Positions 9,701 to 16,401 of a stretch of 64,000 nt of DNA are shown piece after piece. The stretch covers positions 558,001 through 622,000 of the forward strand of contig NZ_CP098502.1 in assembly GCF_024220175.1 (NCBI RefSeq). Reading direction: 5' to 3'. The notes under the pieces were generated by a model. The model saw nothing but the letters and a program-made list of their open reading frames with translations, ran no database searches and was not told the DNA's origin. The translations under genes and the position numbers were made by a program. This DNA comes from Paraconexibacter antarcticus. GTDB lineage: Bacteria > Actinomycetota > Thermoleophilia > Solirubrobacterales > Solirubrobacteraceae. Positions within the stretch are counted from its first letter, which is position 1, and every line of letters begins with the position of its first letter.

Positions 9701-10941
9701 GCGGCCGCACGCGCCGCCGCGGCGGCCTCGCGCGCCCGCTCCGCCTGGGTCTCCGCGGCCTTGCGCGCGGCGGTGACCCGCTGCTCGGCCTCCGCCCGCG
9801 CCGCGGCCACCGCGGCCGCAGCCTCCTCCCGCGCGGCCTCGGCGGCGGCCGTCGCCTCGGCGTGCGCCGCCGCCGCGGCGGCGGACGCCTCGGCCTGCGC
9901 CGCCTCGATCTCGGCCGCGGCTTCGGCCCGGGCCGCCGCGACGGCGTCCTCCGCGTCCCCCCGCGCCGCGTCGGCGGCCTCACGCGCCGCGGCGACCTCG
10001 TCGGCCGCCTTCTGGACGAGCGACTGCGTCTCGGTCCGGCTCTGCTCCCGGAAGGCGCGCAGCTGCGTCTCGACCTCGGCCCGGGCGTCGGCGACCGCGG
10101 CCTCGCGCTCGGCGCGCGCCGCCTCGAGGGCCTGCTGCAGCTGCGCCTCGACGGACTGCGCGCCGACGAGCTGCGCCCGCGCGGCGGCGGCCTCGCGCTC
10201 GCTCCGCTGCGCGGCGTCGGCGGCGACGCGTCGCTCGCGCACGAGCTCGCTGACCCGTGCCTCGAGCGCCGCGATCCGCGCGTCCGCCTCCTCGGCGTGC
10301 TCGCCCGTGCGGGCGGCCGCGGCCTCGCTGCGCTCCCGGGCGGCGCGCTCGGCCTCGGCCCGGGCCTGCGCCTCCGCCCGCGCGACGCGCTCGTGGGCGA
10401 GCCGGTCCTCGAGCTCACGCAGCGCCTCCCGGCGGACCCTCGCCGCCTCCTCGGCCTCGACGCGTGCGGTCCGCTCGGCCTCGACGGCCCGCCGCAGCTC
10501 GGCGATCGCCGGGCCGTCGTCGCGGGTCCCGCGACCGACCGCAGCCCCGGCGTCCACGACCGGCCCCGGCGTCGGCACGACCGCCGCCCGCGCCGGGGCG
10601 AGCACCGGCGCCCCCTTGGCCCGCGCCGTCGGCCGCGGCAGGTCGAGCAGCGCGTCGCCGGCGTCGAGCGCGAACGCGACCCGCCCGCCGAGCAGCTCGG
10701 CCGGGACGCGGAAGGCCGCCCGCCACGGCGTGCCCTCCGGGGTCGCGAGCGGCGTCGCGTCGTCCGGGCCGGGGAGCGGCGGCAGGCGCCGTGTGCGGCG
10801 CCCGTCGTCGATGACGAGCCCGGGGGCGGGCAGCCGCTCGCGCTGGTCCGAGCGCCACGTCCCCTGCAGCCGCAGGAGGACGACGCCGGGAGCCGCGTCG
10901 ACGCGCTCGAAGCGCTCGGCCGTGAAGGTCGGGGGGCTCAC
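3784..10941 (-). CDS. Giant Ala/Glu/Arg coiled-coil protein with C-terminal membrane anchor
   Basis: 2385 residues from the GTG at 10941. Residues 1-130 form a non-repetitive, probably beta-rich domain (VVLLRLQGTWRSDQRERLPAPG, then WRAAFRVPAELLGGRVAF). Residues ~140-2280 are almost entirely heptad-like A/E/R/Q/D sequence, predicted to form a very long coiled coil. Internal near-repeats include EARAAEAIAAA units near 5160-5250, AEAEARAAAEAAH units near 4250-4450 and AQAAMQAAQAAM near 8230. The tail is Pro/Arg/Ala-rich, followed by a basic stretch and one transmembrane helix (ATVVLLTVTFGTGIALLVGL) ending 5 residues before the stop. If fully helical the rod would be some 300 nm long. Such proteins act as scaffolds, polar organisers or envelope spacers; no specific function is assigned. 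Very long open frames on the other strands here are composition artefacts. Confidence 0.8.
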   Translation of the reverse strand: MSPPTFTAERFERVDAAPGVVLLRLQGTWRSDQRERLPAPGLVIDDGRRTRRLPPLPGPDDATPLATPEGTPWRAAFRVPAELLGGRVAFALDAGDALLDLPRPTARAKGAPVLAPARAAVVPTPGPVVDAGAAVGRGTRDDGPAIAELRRAVEAERTARVEAEEAARVRREALRELEDRLAHERVARAEAQARAEAERAARERSEAAAARTGEHAEEADARIAALEARVSELVRERRVAADAAQRSEREAAAARAQLVGAQSVEAQLQQALEAARAEREAAVADARAEVETQLRAFREQSRTETQSLVQKAADEVAAAREAADAARGDAEDAVAAARAEAAAEIEAAQAEASAAAAAAHAEATAAAEAAREEAAAAVAAARAEAEQRVTAARKAAETQAERAREAAAAARAAAEAQAAAEAEAEERAEAALAEADAQAEAARVAAEARAAAAQERADALVAAARAEAEEVVAREYESAQAGGEEARAEAAEQIAAAREAAARQIEEARQAAAQARREADALAASTRAEAEARASETRAAAEARIAAALADAETRAAAARSEADARVAEAVADAEAARAEATAVREEAEAARAAAAAAKSDAGSTREGAARRIAETEQAAEAARAAAEAAVAEALAEAEAARAAEAEARTAAAAAEGVAGDAQAQADALRAAVAEARRQAEVAQAEAAKRAAEADRVRADAEARAAEADAARGEAEAARRAAEARADASAADAEVAQDEAERRAEAAQADAVAARAAADEARAAVVEARAAVAEARHAEEARAAQAAEEAQRARAIEAEAQADVERAREEAAAARAEATARIRAAEEAAVARIEAEVDRVRAEAEERVRAVELARSDSEGTRQRAEESAEAARAEAEEARALAESARAEAQAAQAAMQAAQAAMQAAQAQAQVAQAEVDAARAEVARQEDAARAALVRARELSERAAGEREEAVTAIRERARRELAEKEAALADALREAQTIAEATRDRVLREATAERDAALAAAREAAAAEVAERDAALAAAESAAAALRERLAALEADAAAARREAGDASAATETARAEAEAREQQLAALEAAVQEVRAEAVAVARERDETEAREAARREELTAQLAALAAEVADAVRARDEAEAAEAAAVAAAAARADQAIAAARAESQAQAEEAAATARAESEARADEAIAAARADAQAREADVAAREERLADTVRALEQAQAAAEAALSARREAEASRDATAAELRAAQARVEHAERLAEQGAVAAQERDEAVAAAGEQQARVGELRASLRALEDELEVARGEAAARAEAEARLEAETHRRVEVERAASELPTLRAALDEHARARRAAEERAAALATELEGGTSALAAAEATAATLREELEATRTAAGTELEAARRAAVEDLAAAQAAAAAELEAAQAAAAAERDAAVAATTAERDAALARAAAELDAARALVTERDDELRLARAEAAARHDDEAEARTSAERAAAAAQDARVLAEALLEELRAEQATSADALAAATGAGDAATARADALEAELTTLRESLGSEEQARAALAAELDTARAEARAAQDAHRAETERVAALRGEADEHVARAEALTAEVATLRTRVEEARVGGGELAERLAEAEQALDAEAERRTTAAAQAAAEHQRLQDAAAALAAERDAARAETERARAESAAATEAAETAQADALARAEAAEAQRAHAVARADAAETAQADALARAEAAEAARSAALAAAEQVRTEASTRAEAAERAQADALARAEAAEAQRADAVAAAEAARAEATALAAAAREEAERSVAEARSAAERTAGAAKAEADRLVAEAHAATTQQAIEALDAADFAIETVRAEAGAETAAAREAADRAIADARAAAQQSVADAEARAAAAETRAAEAIAAADADAASARSEADEAAAEAITSAETRAAEAIAAAEARAAEAIAAAEARAAEAVTAAEARAATAETGVARTVEDAESRTAEAEALAARAEAQTTAAEARAATAEEAAAAASARATAAEATAAEAVERAEALATELDAARTEARVARHAAETGARRAQEEESARVAALEELDRAEGEAGRVRSAAEAEAADLRARVQEESAARAALAEELAKLRRSGEEAAARAAAAITAAAESATRTAQEAAEADLAAAEAAHGRALEGAEAALRAETERREQLAARADAEATARAEAEAAHEAETAARARAEAAHQAEADARAAAEAAHTAEAEARAAAEAAHAAEAEARADAEAAHAAEADARARAEADAELEADARAVAEAAAARHAAAATKAHERAEDAARAAADAANAAEAADAEHAAEARRAAAAAATRAAEAAASAGAAAEPVLRPAPAPRPGPPAAPRRRGRARRIRGEHPARDHAGAVTRLVAGERAATVVLLTVTFGTGIALLVGLLRIALG

Positions 10942-10992
10942 GGGCCCGCGGTGCTCGGGGAAGGGGTCATGCCGGCGTCCGTCACCAGGATC

Positions 10993-11619
10993 TCAGGGAG
11001 CGACGAGATCGGCGACCGCCTCCCGCGCGGCGGCGAGGACCTCCGCGGGCGCGGCCGTCGCGTCGATGACGCGGTAGCGCCCGGGCGCCGCGGCGGCGAG
11101 CTCCTCGTACGCCGTCGCGATCCGGTCGAAGAACGCGGCCGACTCCTGCTCGAGGCGGTCGGGTGCCTCGCCGCGGACGGCCTGGCGCGCCCGCCCGATC
11201 GCCGGGTCCAGGCGCAGCAGGAGGGTGCGGTCGGCCTGCAGGCCGCCGGTCGCGAGCTCGTTGATCGCGGCGACGGCCGCGACGCCGAGCCCGCGCCCCG
11301 CGCCCTGGTAGGCGAGCGAGGAGTCGACGAAGCGGTCGAGGAGGACCCACGTCCCGGCGGACAGCAGCGGCTCGAGGCGCTCGGCGACGAGCTGCGCCCG
11401 CGCGGCGGCGTAGAGGAGCGCCTCGGCGCGCGGGTCGACGGTCAGGGACGGGTCCTTCACGAGGGTCCGGATCCGCTCGGAGAGGACGACGCCGCCCGGC
11501 TCGCGCAGCAGCTCGACGCCCACGCCGCCGGCCTCGAGCGCCGCGACGAGCCCCGTCGCCACCGTCGTCTTGCCGGCCCCGTCGAGCCCTTCGATCGTGA
11601 TCAGCCGTCCGCGCGCCAC
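10993..11619 (-). CDS. tmk: Thymidylate kinase
   Basis: 208 residues, the normal length. It phosphorylates dTMP to dTDP with ATP in the cytoplasm. The P-loop GLDGAGKTT follows the first beta strand (RGRLITIE). The thymidylate-binding segment LREPGG and the DRFVDSSLAYQGAGRGLG region are typical, and the RGEAPDRLEQE lid follows. I chose the GTG at 11619 because the protein then begins VARGRLITIEG like other TMPKs and a GAGG lies about 8 bases upstream; an ORF extension to 11754 would add non-homologous residues and overlap the divergent holB gene. The tmk-holB pairing is common in bacteria, although here the two are divergent. Confidence 0.95.
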   Translation of the reverse strand: MARGRLITIEGLDGAGKTTVATGLVAALEAGGVGVELLREPGGVVLSERIRTLVKDPSLTVDPRAEALLYAAARAQLVAERLEPLLSAGTWVLLDRFVDSSLAYQGAGRGLGVAAVAAINELATGGLQADRTLLLRLDPAIGRARQAVRGEAPDRLEQESAAFFDRIATAYEELAAAAPGRYRVIDATAAPAEVLAAAREAVADLVAP

Positions 11620-11663
11620 CCCGGCAGCCTCGCACAGGAACGGGACGCGCCGGTCCCGGCCGC

Positions 11664-11669
11664 TACTCT
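11664..11669 (+). promoter_or_regulatory. -10 element of leaderless holB promoter
   Basis: TACTCT lies 8 bases before the GTG start of holB, with no Shine-Dalgarno sequence between. Transcription would begin at or next to the start codon. Confidence 0.55.
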
Positions 11670-11677
11670 CGCGGACC

Positions 11678-12799
11678 GTGCCGCCGCTGCCCGCCACCGA
11701 GGACCACCCGCACGCGCGCGCCGTCCTCGACGCCGCCGTCCCACCCGCGGGCAACCCCTCGCACGCCTACCTCTTCCACGGACCCGCCGGCGCGGGCAAG
11801 CGCGACGCCGCCCGGCAGTTCGCCGCCGCACTGCTCGCGGACGGGTCGGCCGACGAGCCCGGGGCGGCCCGCCGCGCGATGGAGGGCGTCCACCCCGACC
11901 TCACCTGGGTCATCCCGAGCGGCGCCACCGAGATGCTCGTGGCGGACATCGACGAGCCCGTCGTCGCCGCCTCGACGCGCACGCCGTTCGAGTCCCGCCG
12001 CCGCGTCTTCGTCATCGAGGGTGCGGACACGATGAACGACTCGACCGCGAACCGGATGCTGAAGACGCTCGAGGAGCCGCCGTCGTTCGCGCACCTCATC
12101 CTCCTCACGGACCGCCTCGGCGAGGTCCTGCCGACGATCCGCAGCCGCTGCCAGGCCGTCCGCTTCGAGGCGCCGACCGTCGAGAAGCTCGCGGGCCGCC
12201 TCGCCTCGCGGGTCCCGCCCGACCAGGCCGAGGCCTGCGCGCGCCTCGCGCTCGGGGACGGCGAGCGCGCGCTCATGCTCGCGCTCGGCGAGGGCCCCGC
12301 CCTGCGCGCCGGTGCCGAGGCCGTCGCCCGCGCCTGCATCGCCCACGACCTCCGCGCGCGCCCGTGGTCGGCGATCCTCGAGCGCTCCGCCGCCCACGGC
12401 GAGGGCGCGATCGCCGTCGTCGACGAGCGGCTCGCCGCGAGCCTACCGTTCCTCCCCGTGAAGGAGCAGGCGCGCGCCAGGCGCGAGGCGACCGACGCGG
12501 GCAAGCGCGCCGCGCGCCGGGCGCGCGTGCAGGCGCTCGACCAGGCGCTCGCCCTCGTCGGGCTGTGGCTGCGGGACGTCGCCGTCACCGTCGACGGGGC
12601 GCCCGAGCTCGTCCACCACTCCGACCGCGTCGCCGCGGTGAACGAGGACGCGGCGCGCTTCGCCGACGCCCACGGACTGCGCGCCGGCGTCGCGCTCGTC
12701 GACGAGACGCGCTTCGCCCTGCGCGAGGTCAACGCGACGGAGGACCTTGCGGTCGAGGCGCTCGCGTTCCGCCTCGAGCGGGTCCTGCAGACCCGCTGA
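11678..12799 (+). CDS. holB: DNA polymerase III delta' subunit
   Basis: 373 residues. It is part of the clamp loader that opens the sliding clamp. The N-terminal AAA+ domain shows a P-loop-like FHGPAGAGKRDAA, the hallmark helix NDSTANRMLKTLEEPP, and the SRCQAVRFE segment that corresponds to the SRC motif of clamp loaders. The C-terminal helical collar region follows, ending RLERVLQTR. The GTG at 11678 is chosen because homology (HARAVLDAAVPPAGNPSHAYLFHG) begins right after it and a TACTCT -10 box sits 8 bases upstream. An upstream ATG at 11570 would overlap tmk. Confidence 0.93.
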   Translation: MPPLPATEDHPHARAVLDAAVPPAGNPSHAYLFHGPAGAGKRDAARQFAAALLADGSADEPGAARRAMEGVHPDLTWVIPSGATEMLVADIDEPVVAASTRTPFESRRRVFVIEGADTMNDSTANRMLKTLEEPPSFAHLILLTDRLGEVLPTIRSRCQAVRFEAPTVEKLAGRLASRVPPDQAEACARLALGDGERALMLALGEGPALRAGAEAVARACIAHDLRARPWSAILERSAAHGEGAIAVVDERLAASLPFLPVKEQARARREATDAGKRAARRARVQALDQALALVGLWLRDVAVTVDGAPELVHHSDRVAAVNEDAARFADAHGLRAGVALVDETRFALREVNATEDLAVEALAFRLERVLQTR

Positions 12800-12811
12800 G
12801 GACGCGCCGCG

Positions 12812-13636
12812 CTAGGAGATGGCGCCGGCGCCCGCGAGGAGCAGCACGAGCGCGCCGATCGCGACGCGGTAACCGCAGAACACGGCGATCGAGTTGCGGG
12901 CGACGAACTTCAGGAGGAAGTCGATCGTCGCGTAGCCGACGACGAAGGCGAGGATCGTCGCGATCGCGGTGGGGACGGCGCCCGCGTTCGCGTGCGCGTG
13001 GTCGCCGATGTCCTTCAGCTCGAGCAGCCCGGAGAGGACGACGGCCGGGATCGACAGGAGGAACGAGTAGCGCGCCGCGTCCTCGCGCCGGAAGCCGAGG
13101 AAGAGGCCGCCGGAGATCGTCGCGCCCGAGCGGCTGACGCCGGGGACGAGCGCCATCGCCTGGTAGACGCCGATGCGCAGGCCGTCGCGCGGGGTGATGT
13201 CGGCGATCTCACGCTCCTGCGTCCCGGCCGCCTCGGCGCGCAGGATGACGAAGGAGAAGACGATGAGGGCTGTCCCGATGACGTAGAGCGAGCGCGCGCC
13301 GTCCTCGATGACGCTCTTGAACGCGAGCCCGAAGATCCCGATCGGGATGGTGCCGAGGACGATGTACCAGCCGAGCTTCGCGTCGAGGTCGGTGCTGTGC
13401 CAGCGGTCGGTGCGCAGCGTCTTCAGCGTCGCGACGACGATCCGCACGATCTCGTGGCGGAAGAAGATGAGGATCGCGGCCATCGTCCCGAGCTGGGTGA
13501 CGGCGGTGAACGCGGCGCCCGGGTCGTCCCACCCGAAGAAGGCCGAGACGATCCGCAGATGGCCGGTGGAGGAGATCGGCAGGAACTCGGTGAGCCCCTG
13601 GACGATGCCGAGGATGATCGCTTGGATGGCGTCCAT
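12812..13636 (-). CDS. uppP: Undecaprenyl-diphosphatase (UppP/BacA), copy 1
   Basis: 274 residues, with about 8 membrane helices. It dephosphorylates undecaprenyl pyrophosphate, recycling the lipid carrier for cell wall and surface glycans. Both catalytic motifs are intact: QGLTEFLPISSTGHL (Gln13, Glu17) and PGVSRSGATISGG. The start is ATG 13636. A TAGGCT hexamer lies 11 bases upstream, so the leader is short or absent. A second paralogue follows upstream on the same strand. The proximity of an O-antigen-ligase gene fits a shared need for polyprenol phosphate. Confidence 0.95.
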   Translation of the reverse strand: MDAIQAIILGIVQGLTEFLPISSTGHLRIVSAFFGWDDPGAAFTAVTQLGTMAAILIFFRHEIVRIVVATLKTLRTDRWHSTDLDAKLGWYIVLGTIPIGIFGLAFKSVIEDGARSLYVIGTALIVFSFVILRAEAAGTQEREIADITPRDGLRIGVYQAMALVPGVSRSGATISGGLFLGFRREDAARYSFLLSIPAVVLSGLLELKDIGDHAHANAGAVPTAIATILAFVVGYATIDFLLKFVARNSIAVFCGYRVAIGALVLLLAGAGAIS

Positions 13637-13717
13637 GAAGGGGGCGGAGCCTAATGGACCCGCCCGCGGTGCCCCGGTCGCCCGCGCCCTCCGTGTCCGC
13701 CGCGGTGTCCGCCGCCG

Positions 13718-14599
13718 TCAGGCGCCGGCGGCAAACGCGACGGTCAGCGCGGCGCCTGCGGCCATGCAGTAGTAGGCGAACGGGGTCAGCCGGTTCGTCT
13801 CGAAGAAGCGCAGGAGGAACTTCACGGCGAAGAACGTCGTCACCGCCGCGCAGACCGCGCCGAGGAGCGCCGGGCCGCGCACGCCGTCGCCGTCCGGGCC
13901 GAGGAGGTCGGGGATCTTCAGGAGCGCGGCGGCGCCGATGATCGGCGTGGCGAGGAGGAACGAGAAACGCGCGGCGTCCTCGTTGTCCAGGCCCGCGACG
14001 AGGCCGGCGCTCATCGTCGCGCCGGACCGCGAGAAGCCGGGGATGAGGCCGATCGCCTGCGCCGTCCCGATGGCGGCGGACTGGCGCCACGTGAGCTTGG
14101 AGAGGCGCGCGTCGGCGTCGGCGGTGGCCTCCATCGCGGCGAGCGCGCGGGCGTCGGCGGCGCGCCGGCGCAGGCGCTCGGCGGCGAAGAGCATCACGCC
14201 GTTGAGGAAGAGGAACGCCGCCGCGCTCGGGGCGGAGGCGAAGACGTGGCGCAGCGGCTTCTCGGCGAGCAGGCCGATGATGCCGACCGGGATCGTGCCG
14301 ACGACGAGCCGCCAGCCGAGCTGCGCGTCCGGGTCGTCCGCCCGGATCTCCCGCTGCTTCAGCGACCGCAGGATGCCGCCGACGATGCGCTTCCAGTCGT
14401 TCCAGAAGAAGCCGAGGAGGACGAGCGCGGTCGCGAGGTGCGTCGCGACGAGGAAGCTGAGGAAGAACTTGTCGTTCTGGTGGATGTCCCACCCGGCGAC
14501 GCGGGGGAGGATGACGCCGTGGCCGAGCGAGGAGATCGGGAAGGGCTCGGCGATGCCTTGGAGCAGGCCGAGGATGGCCCCCTGCAGGTAGCTGATCAT
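13718..14599 (-). CDS. Undecaprenyl-diphosphatase paralogue (UppP family), copy 2
   Basis: 293 residues of the UppP family, but clearly diverged from copy 1. The first motif reads QGIAEPFPISSLGHGV (Gln14 and Glu18 kept; TEFLP replaced by AEPFP) and the second PGFSRSGATMSAGL is intact, so activity is likely retained. It carries an extra acidic-basic loop (residues ~150-165) absent from copy 1. Start ATG 14599; no upstream ribosome binding site is obvious. Tandem divergent copies suggest substrate or condition specialisation, for example bacitracin tolerance or a different membrane face. Confidence 0.88.
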   Translation of the reverse strand: MISYLQGAILGLLQGIAEPFPISSLGHGVILPRVAGWDIHQNDKFFLSFLVATHLATALVLLGFFWNDWKRIVGGILRSLKQREIRADDPDAQLGWRLVVGTIPVGIIGLLAEKPLRHVFASAPSAAAFLFLNGVMLFAAERLRRRAADARALAAMEATADADARLSKLTWRQSAAIGTAQAIGLIPGFSRSGATMSAGLVAGLDNEDAARFSFLLATPIIGAAALLKIPDLLGPDGDGVRGPALLGAVCAAVTTFFAVKFLLRFFETNRLTPFAYYCMAAGAALTVAFAAGA

Positions 14600-14614
14600 G
14601 GCCGGGGGTCCGGG

Positions 14615-14908
14615 TCAGCGGGCGGGCGAGTGGCCCGTGCCGGCGCCCGCGTCCGTGTCCGTGCCCGCGGCGGAACCCGCGGGGCCGGTCGAGAACCACG
14701 CGTACGCGAACGCACCGAGGCCGACGACGACCGCGGCGATGCCGTGCTTGACGTGGTGGTGCGCGTACGCCGCGTCGCCCGTGCCGACGTGCCCGGGGAA
14801 GAACGAGGGCAGGCTGTGCGCCGGTTCGATGAAGTAGACGATGCCGATGAGGATCAGCACCACGCCGCCGAAGATGGCGAGCAGGGGGAGGGTCCGCGAG
14901 CCGCTCAT
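14615..14908 (-). CDS. Small two-helix membrane protein of unknown function
   Basis: 97 residues. Helix 1 is LPLLAIFGGVVLILIGIVYF. A loop with HSLPSFFPGHVGTGDAAYAHHHVKHG carries six histidines in total and is followed by helix 2 (IAAVVVGLGAFAYAWF) and a Thr/Gly/Asp-rich tail. The His-rich loop might bind metal, but this is speculation. Start ATG 14908 lies 7 bases after a TACCGT -10 element, so it is probably leaderless. It lies just upstream of the second uppP gene on the same strand with a 15-bp gap, so the two are probably co-transcribed. Confidence 0.75.
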   Translation of the reverse strand: MSGSRTLPLLAIFGGVVLILIGIVYFIEPAHSLPSFFPGHVGTGDAAYAHHHVKHGIAAVVVGLGAFAYAWFSTGPAGSAAGTDTDAGAGTGHSPAR

Positions 14909-14915
14909 CGTTCTG

Positions 14916-14921
14916 ACGGTA
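14916..14921 (-). promoter_or_regulatory. -10 element of leaderless promoter (membrane protein / uppP copy 2)
   Basis: Read on the minus strand, TACCGT is followed by 7 bases and then the ATG at 14908. No ribosome binding site lies between. Confidence 0.5.
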
Positions 14922-14961
14922 GGTGCGCGCACCTGACCGCTACCTGAACGTGGGCGGACGG

Positions 14962-15828
14962 TCAGGGCGTGGCGATGGGCCCCAGATCGGGGGTCAGGTC
15001 GTAGGTCTGGAAGTTGCCGAAGGTGTGGAAGCGGGGGTGCCCGAAGCCGTGGAAGTCGGCCGACCCGGTCGTCAGCAGGCCGTGCTTCGCCGCCTCGGCG
15101 ACCGCGAAGCGCGTCTGCGCCTCGGTGTGGGTCGTGTAGAACGCCTCGACCCCGTCGAGCCCCATCGCGGCGAAGCGGTCGAGCGCGTCGCCGACCTCGG
15201 CGTCGCTGTCGAGGTCCCAGAACGGGTGCGCCCACACGGCGACGCCGCCGCACTCGTGGATGAGCGCGATGCCCTGGGCCATCGTCGGCGCGGGACGGGG
15301 GACGAACCCGGGCTTGCCCGGGATGAGGTACGCCTCGATGACGGCGCCGATGTCGCTCAGCCCCTCGTCGGCGAGGCGGCGCGCGTTCGCCGGGTGATCG
15401 AGGACCGCGCGCGCGACGTGCGGCCGGCCGACCGCGGTCCCGGACGCGCCGCGCGCGTGGAGCGGGGCGCGGTCGACGAGCAGGCCGGCCTCGGCGAGCC
15501 GGTCGGCGAGGTGGTCCGCGCGCGCGGCGCGGTCGGCCCGGCAGGCGAGCAGCGTCTGGCGCAGCGTCGGGTGCCGGTGGTCGAGGAGGTAGCCGCAGAG
15601 GTGCAGGTCGCCCCGGGTGTGGTCGAGCACGCTCAGCTCGAGCGCGGGGACGACGCGCACGCCGTGCCGCCGCCCGGCCTCGAGCGCGGCGTCGACGCCG
15701 TCGACCGCGTCGTGGTCGGTGAGCGCGAGCAGGCGGACGCCCGCGGCGGCCGCGGCTTCGACGACCCTGGCGGCGTCGAGCTCACCGTCGCTGACGGTGG
15801 AGTGCGACTGCAGGTCGAAGGGGATCAT
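14962..15828 (-). CDS. PHP-domain metal-dependent phosphoesterase
   Basis: 288 residues. It belongs to the polymerase and histidinol phosphatase (PHP) family, which hydrolyses phosphoesters with two or three metal ions. Metal-ligand motifs are visible in order: DLQSHSTVSDGE near the N-terminus, LLALTDHDAVDG, the ELS glutamate segment, H in GRPHVAR, WAHPFWD, and the terminal GSADFHGF. The relatives I know best are the YciV/RNase AM 5'-to-3' nucleases and 3',5'-nucleoside bisphosphate phosphatases, so nucleotide or RNA turnover is the likely role. Its ATG overlaps the stop of the upstream gene by four bases (ATGA), so translation is coupled. Confidence 0.88.
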   Translation of the reverse strand: MIPFDLQSHSTVSDGELDAARVVEAAAAAGVRLLALTDHDAVDGVDAALEAGRRHGVRVVPALELSVLDHTRGDLHLCGYLLDHRHPTLRQTLLACRADRAARADHLADRLAEAGLLVDRAPLHARGASGTAVGRPHVARAVLDHPANARRLADEGLSDIGAVIEAYLIPGKPGFVPRPAPTMAQGIALIHECGGVAVWAHPFWDLDSDAEVGDALDRFAAMGLDGVEAFYTTHTEAQTRFAVAEAAKHGLLTTGSADFHGFGHPRFHTFGNFQTYDLTPDLGPIATP

Positions 15829-16190
15829 GCGGCGGGCGGCACGGGGTCGGCAGCGCCCCCGACGGTTGCGGGGCCGCCCTCTCCGGCGACCGGCCCGGCG
15901 TCATCGTCGTCGCCCTCGCCGGGCTCGGGAGCCACCTCGGTGAGCGCGGTGAGCTTCGGCAGGCGCGCGCGGCCGGCGTCCAGGCGATCCCGTAGCGGGG
16001 CCGCCGTCCGCCCGACGACCGTCCGTTCGGCCGCCGTCATCTCCGGCCACAACGCGCGCAGCGCCGTGAGGCCCTCGGCCGCCGCGTCGAGCTGGTCGCG
16101 GGCGTTGAGGTTCGCCGACTCGTCCAGGAACGCCTCGGCGGCGGAGAGTGCCATCGAGATGTCGGCGAGGGCCTTGAGGTGCGCGTCCAT
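15825..16190 (-). CDS. Small helical protein of unknown function coupled to the PHP gene
   Basis: 121 residues, no recognised family. The first 95 residues are predicted helical (MDAHLKALADISMALSAAEAFLDE, then ARDQLDAAAEGLTALRALWPEMTAAERTVVGRTA), followed by an acidic Gly/Pro-rich tail. It overlaps the PHP phosphoesterase start by 4 bp, suggesting that the two proteins work together. Start ATG 16190 is placed 8 bases after a TACGCT -10 element. Confidence 0.7.
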   Translation of the reverse strand: MDAHLKALADISMALSAAEAFLDESANLNARDQLDAAAEGLTALRALWPEMTAAERTVVGRTAAPLRDRLDAGRARLPKLTALTEVAPEPGEGDDDDAGPVAGEGGPATVGGAADPVPPAA

Positions 16191-16198
16191 CCGTGTGG

Positions 16199-16204
16199 AG
16201 CGTA
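16199..16204 (-). promoter_or_regulatory. -10 element of leaderless promoter (121-aa protein / PHP operon)
   Basis: TACGCT on the minus strand, then 8 bases, then the ATG at 16190; no Shine-Dalgarno sequence. Confidence 0.5.
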
Positions 16205-16383
16205 CCCGGGGGCGCAGCCGGACCCACCTCGTGTGACGTGGACGGCACAAAGTCCGTGCACCCGCGTCGCGAGGCCGCATCCGCGCTGGTCCTCGGGCGC
16301 GCAACCGTCGGCAGGCGCCGGGGTCCCGGGGCGTGGGCCGGCAGCGCCCGCACGCCATACCCGACGCGCGCAGTCGGGTATCT

Positions 16384-16401
16384 GGTTAGGATGCCCTAAC
16401 C
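16384..16401 (+). promoter_or_regulatory. Palindromic operator overlapping the FTR1 -10 box
   Basis: A perfect inverted repeat GGTTAGG-ATGC-CCTAACC ends one base before the FTR1 start codon. Inside it, TAGGAT (16387-16392) has the -10 consensus and sits 9 bases before the ATG. A bound repressor would therefore cover both the -10 and the start. The TTAGG/CCTAA half-sites resemble those of DtxR/IdeR-type metalloregulators, although the spacing (TTAGG-N4-CCTAA) differs from the classical 19-bp IdeR box. Iron repression is the natural reading for an iron permease. Confidence 0.6.

Noticed and set aside
30..10418. A 3462-codon open frame on the minus strand
   Set aside because: It is an Arg/Pro/Ser-rich shadow of the O-antigen-ligase and coiled-coil genes, produced by extreme GC content; no domains, and it overlaps well-supported genes.
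6089..11077. A 1662-codon Ala/Ser/Arg-rich open frame on the plus strand
   Set aside because: Another antisense register of the coiled-coil gene; no start signals and no non-repetitive domain.
3904..13137. A 3077-codon open frame on the plus strand, Gly/Arg/Leu-rich
   Set aside because: Antisense to the repetitive coiled-coil gene and running through tmk and holB in wrong frames. The apparent repeats mirror those of the real gene.
16384..16401. Calling the FTR1 palindrome a classical IdeR/DtxR box
   Set aside because: The half-sites agree but the spacing does not fit the 19-bp consensus, so only DtxR-like half-sites are stated.
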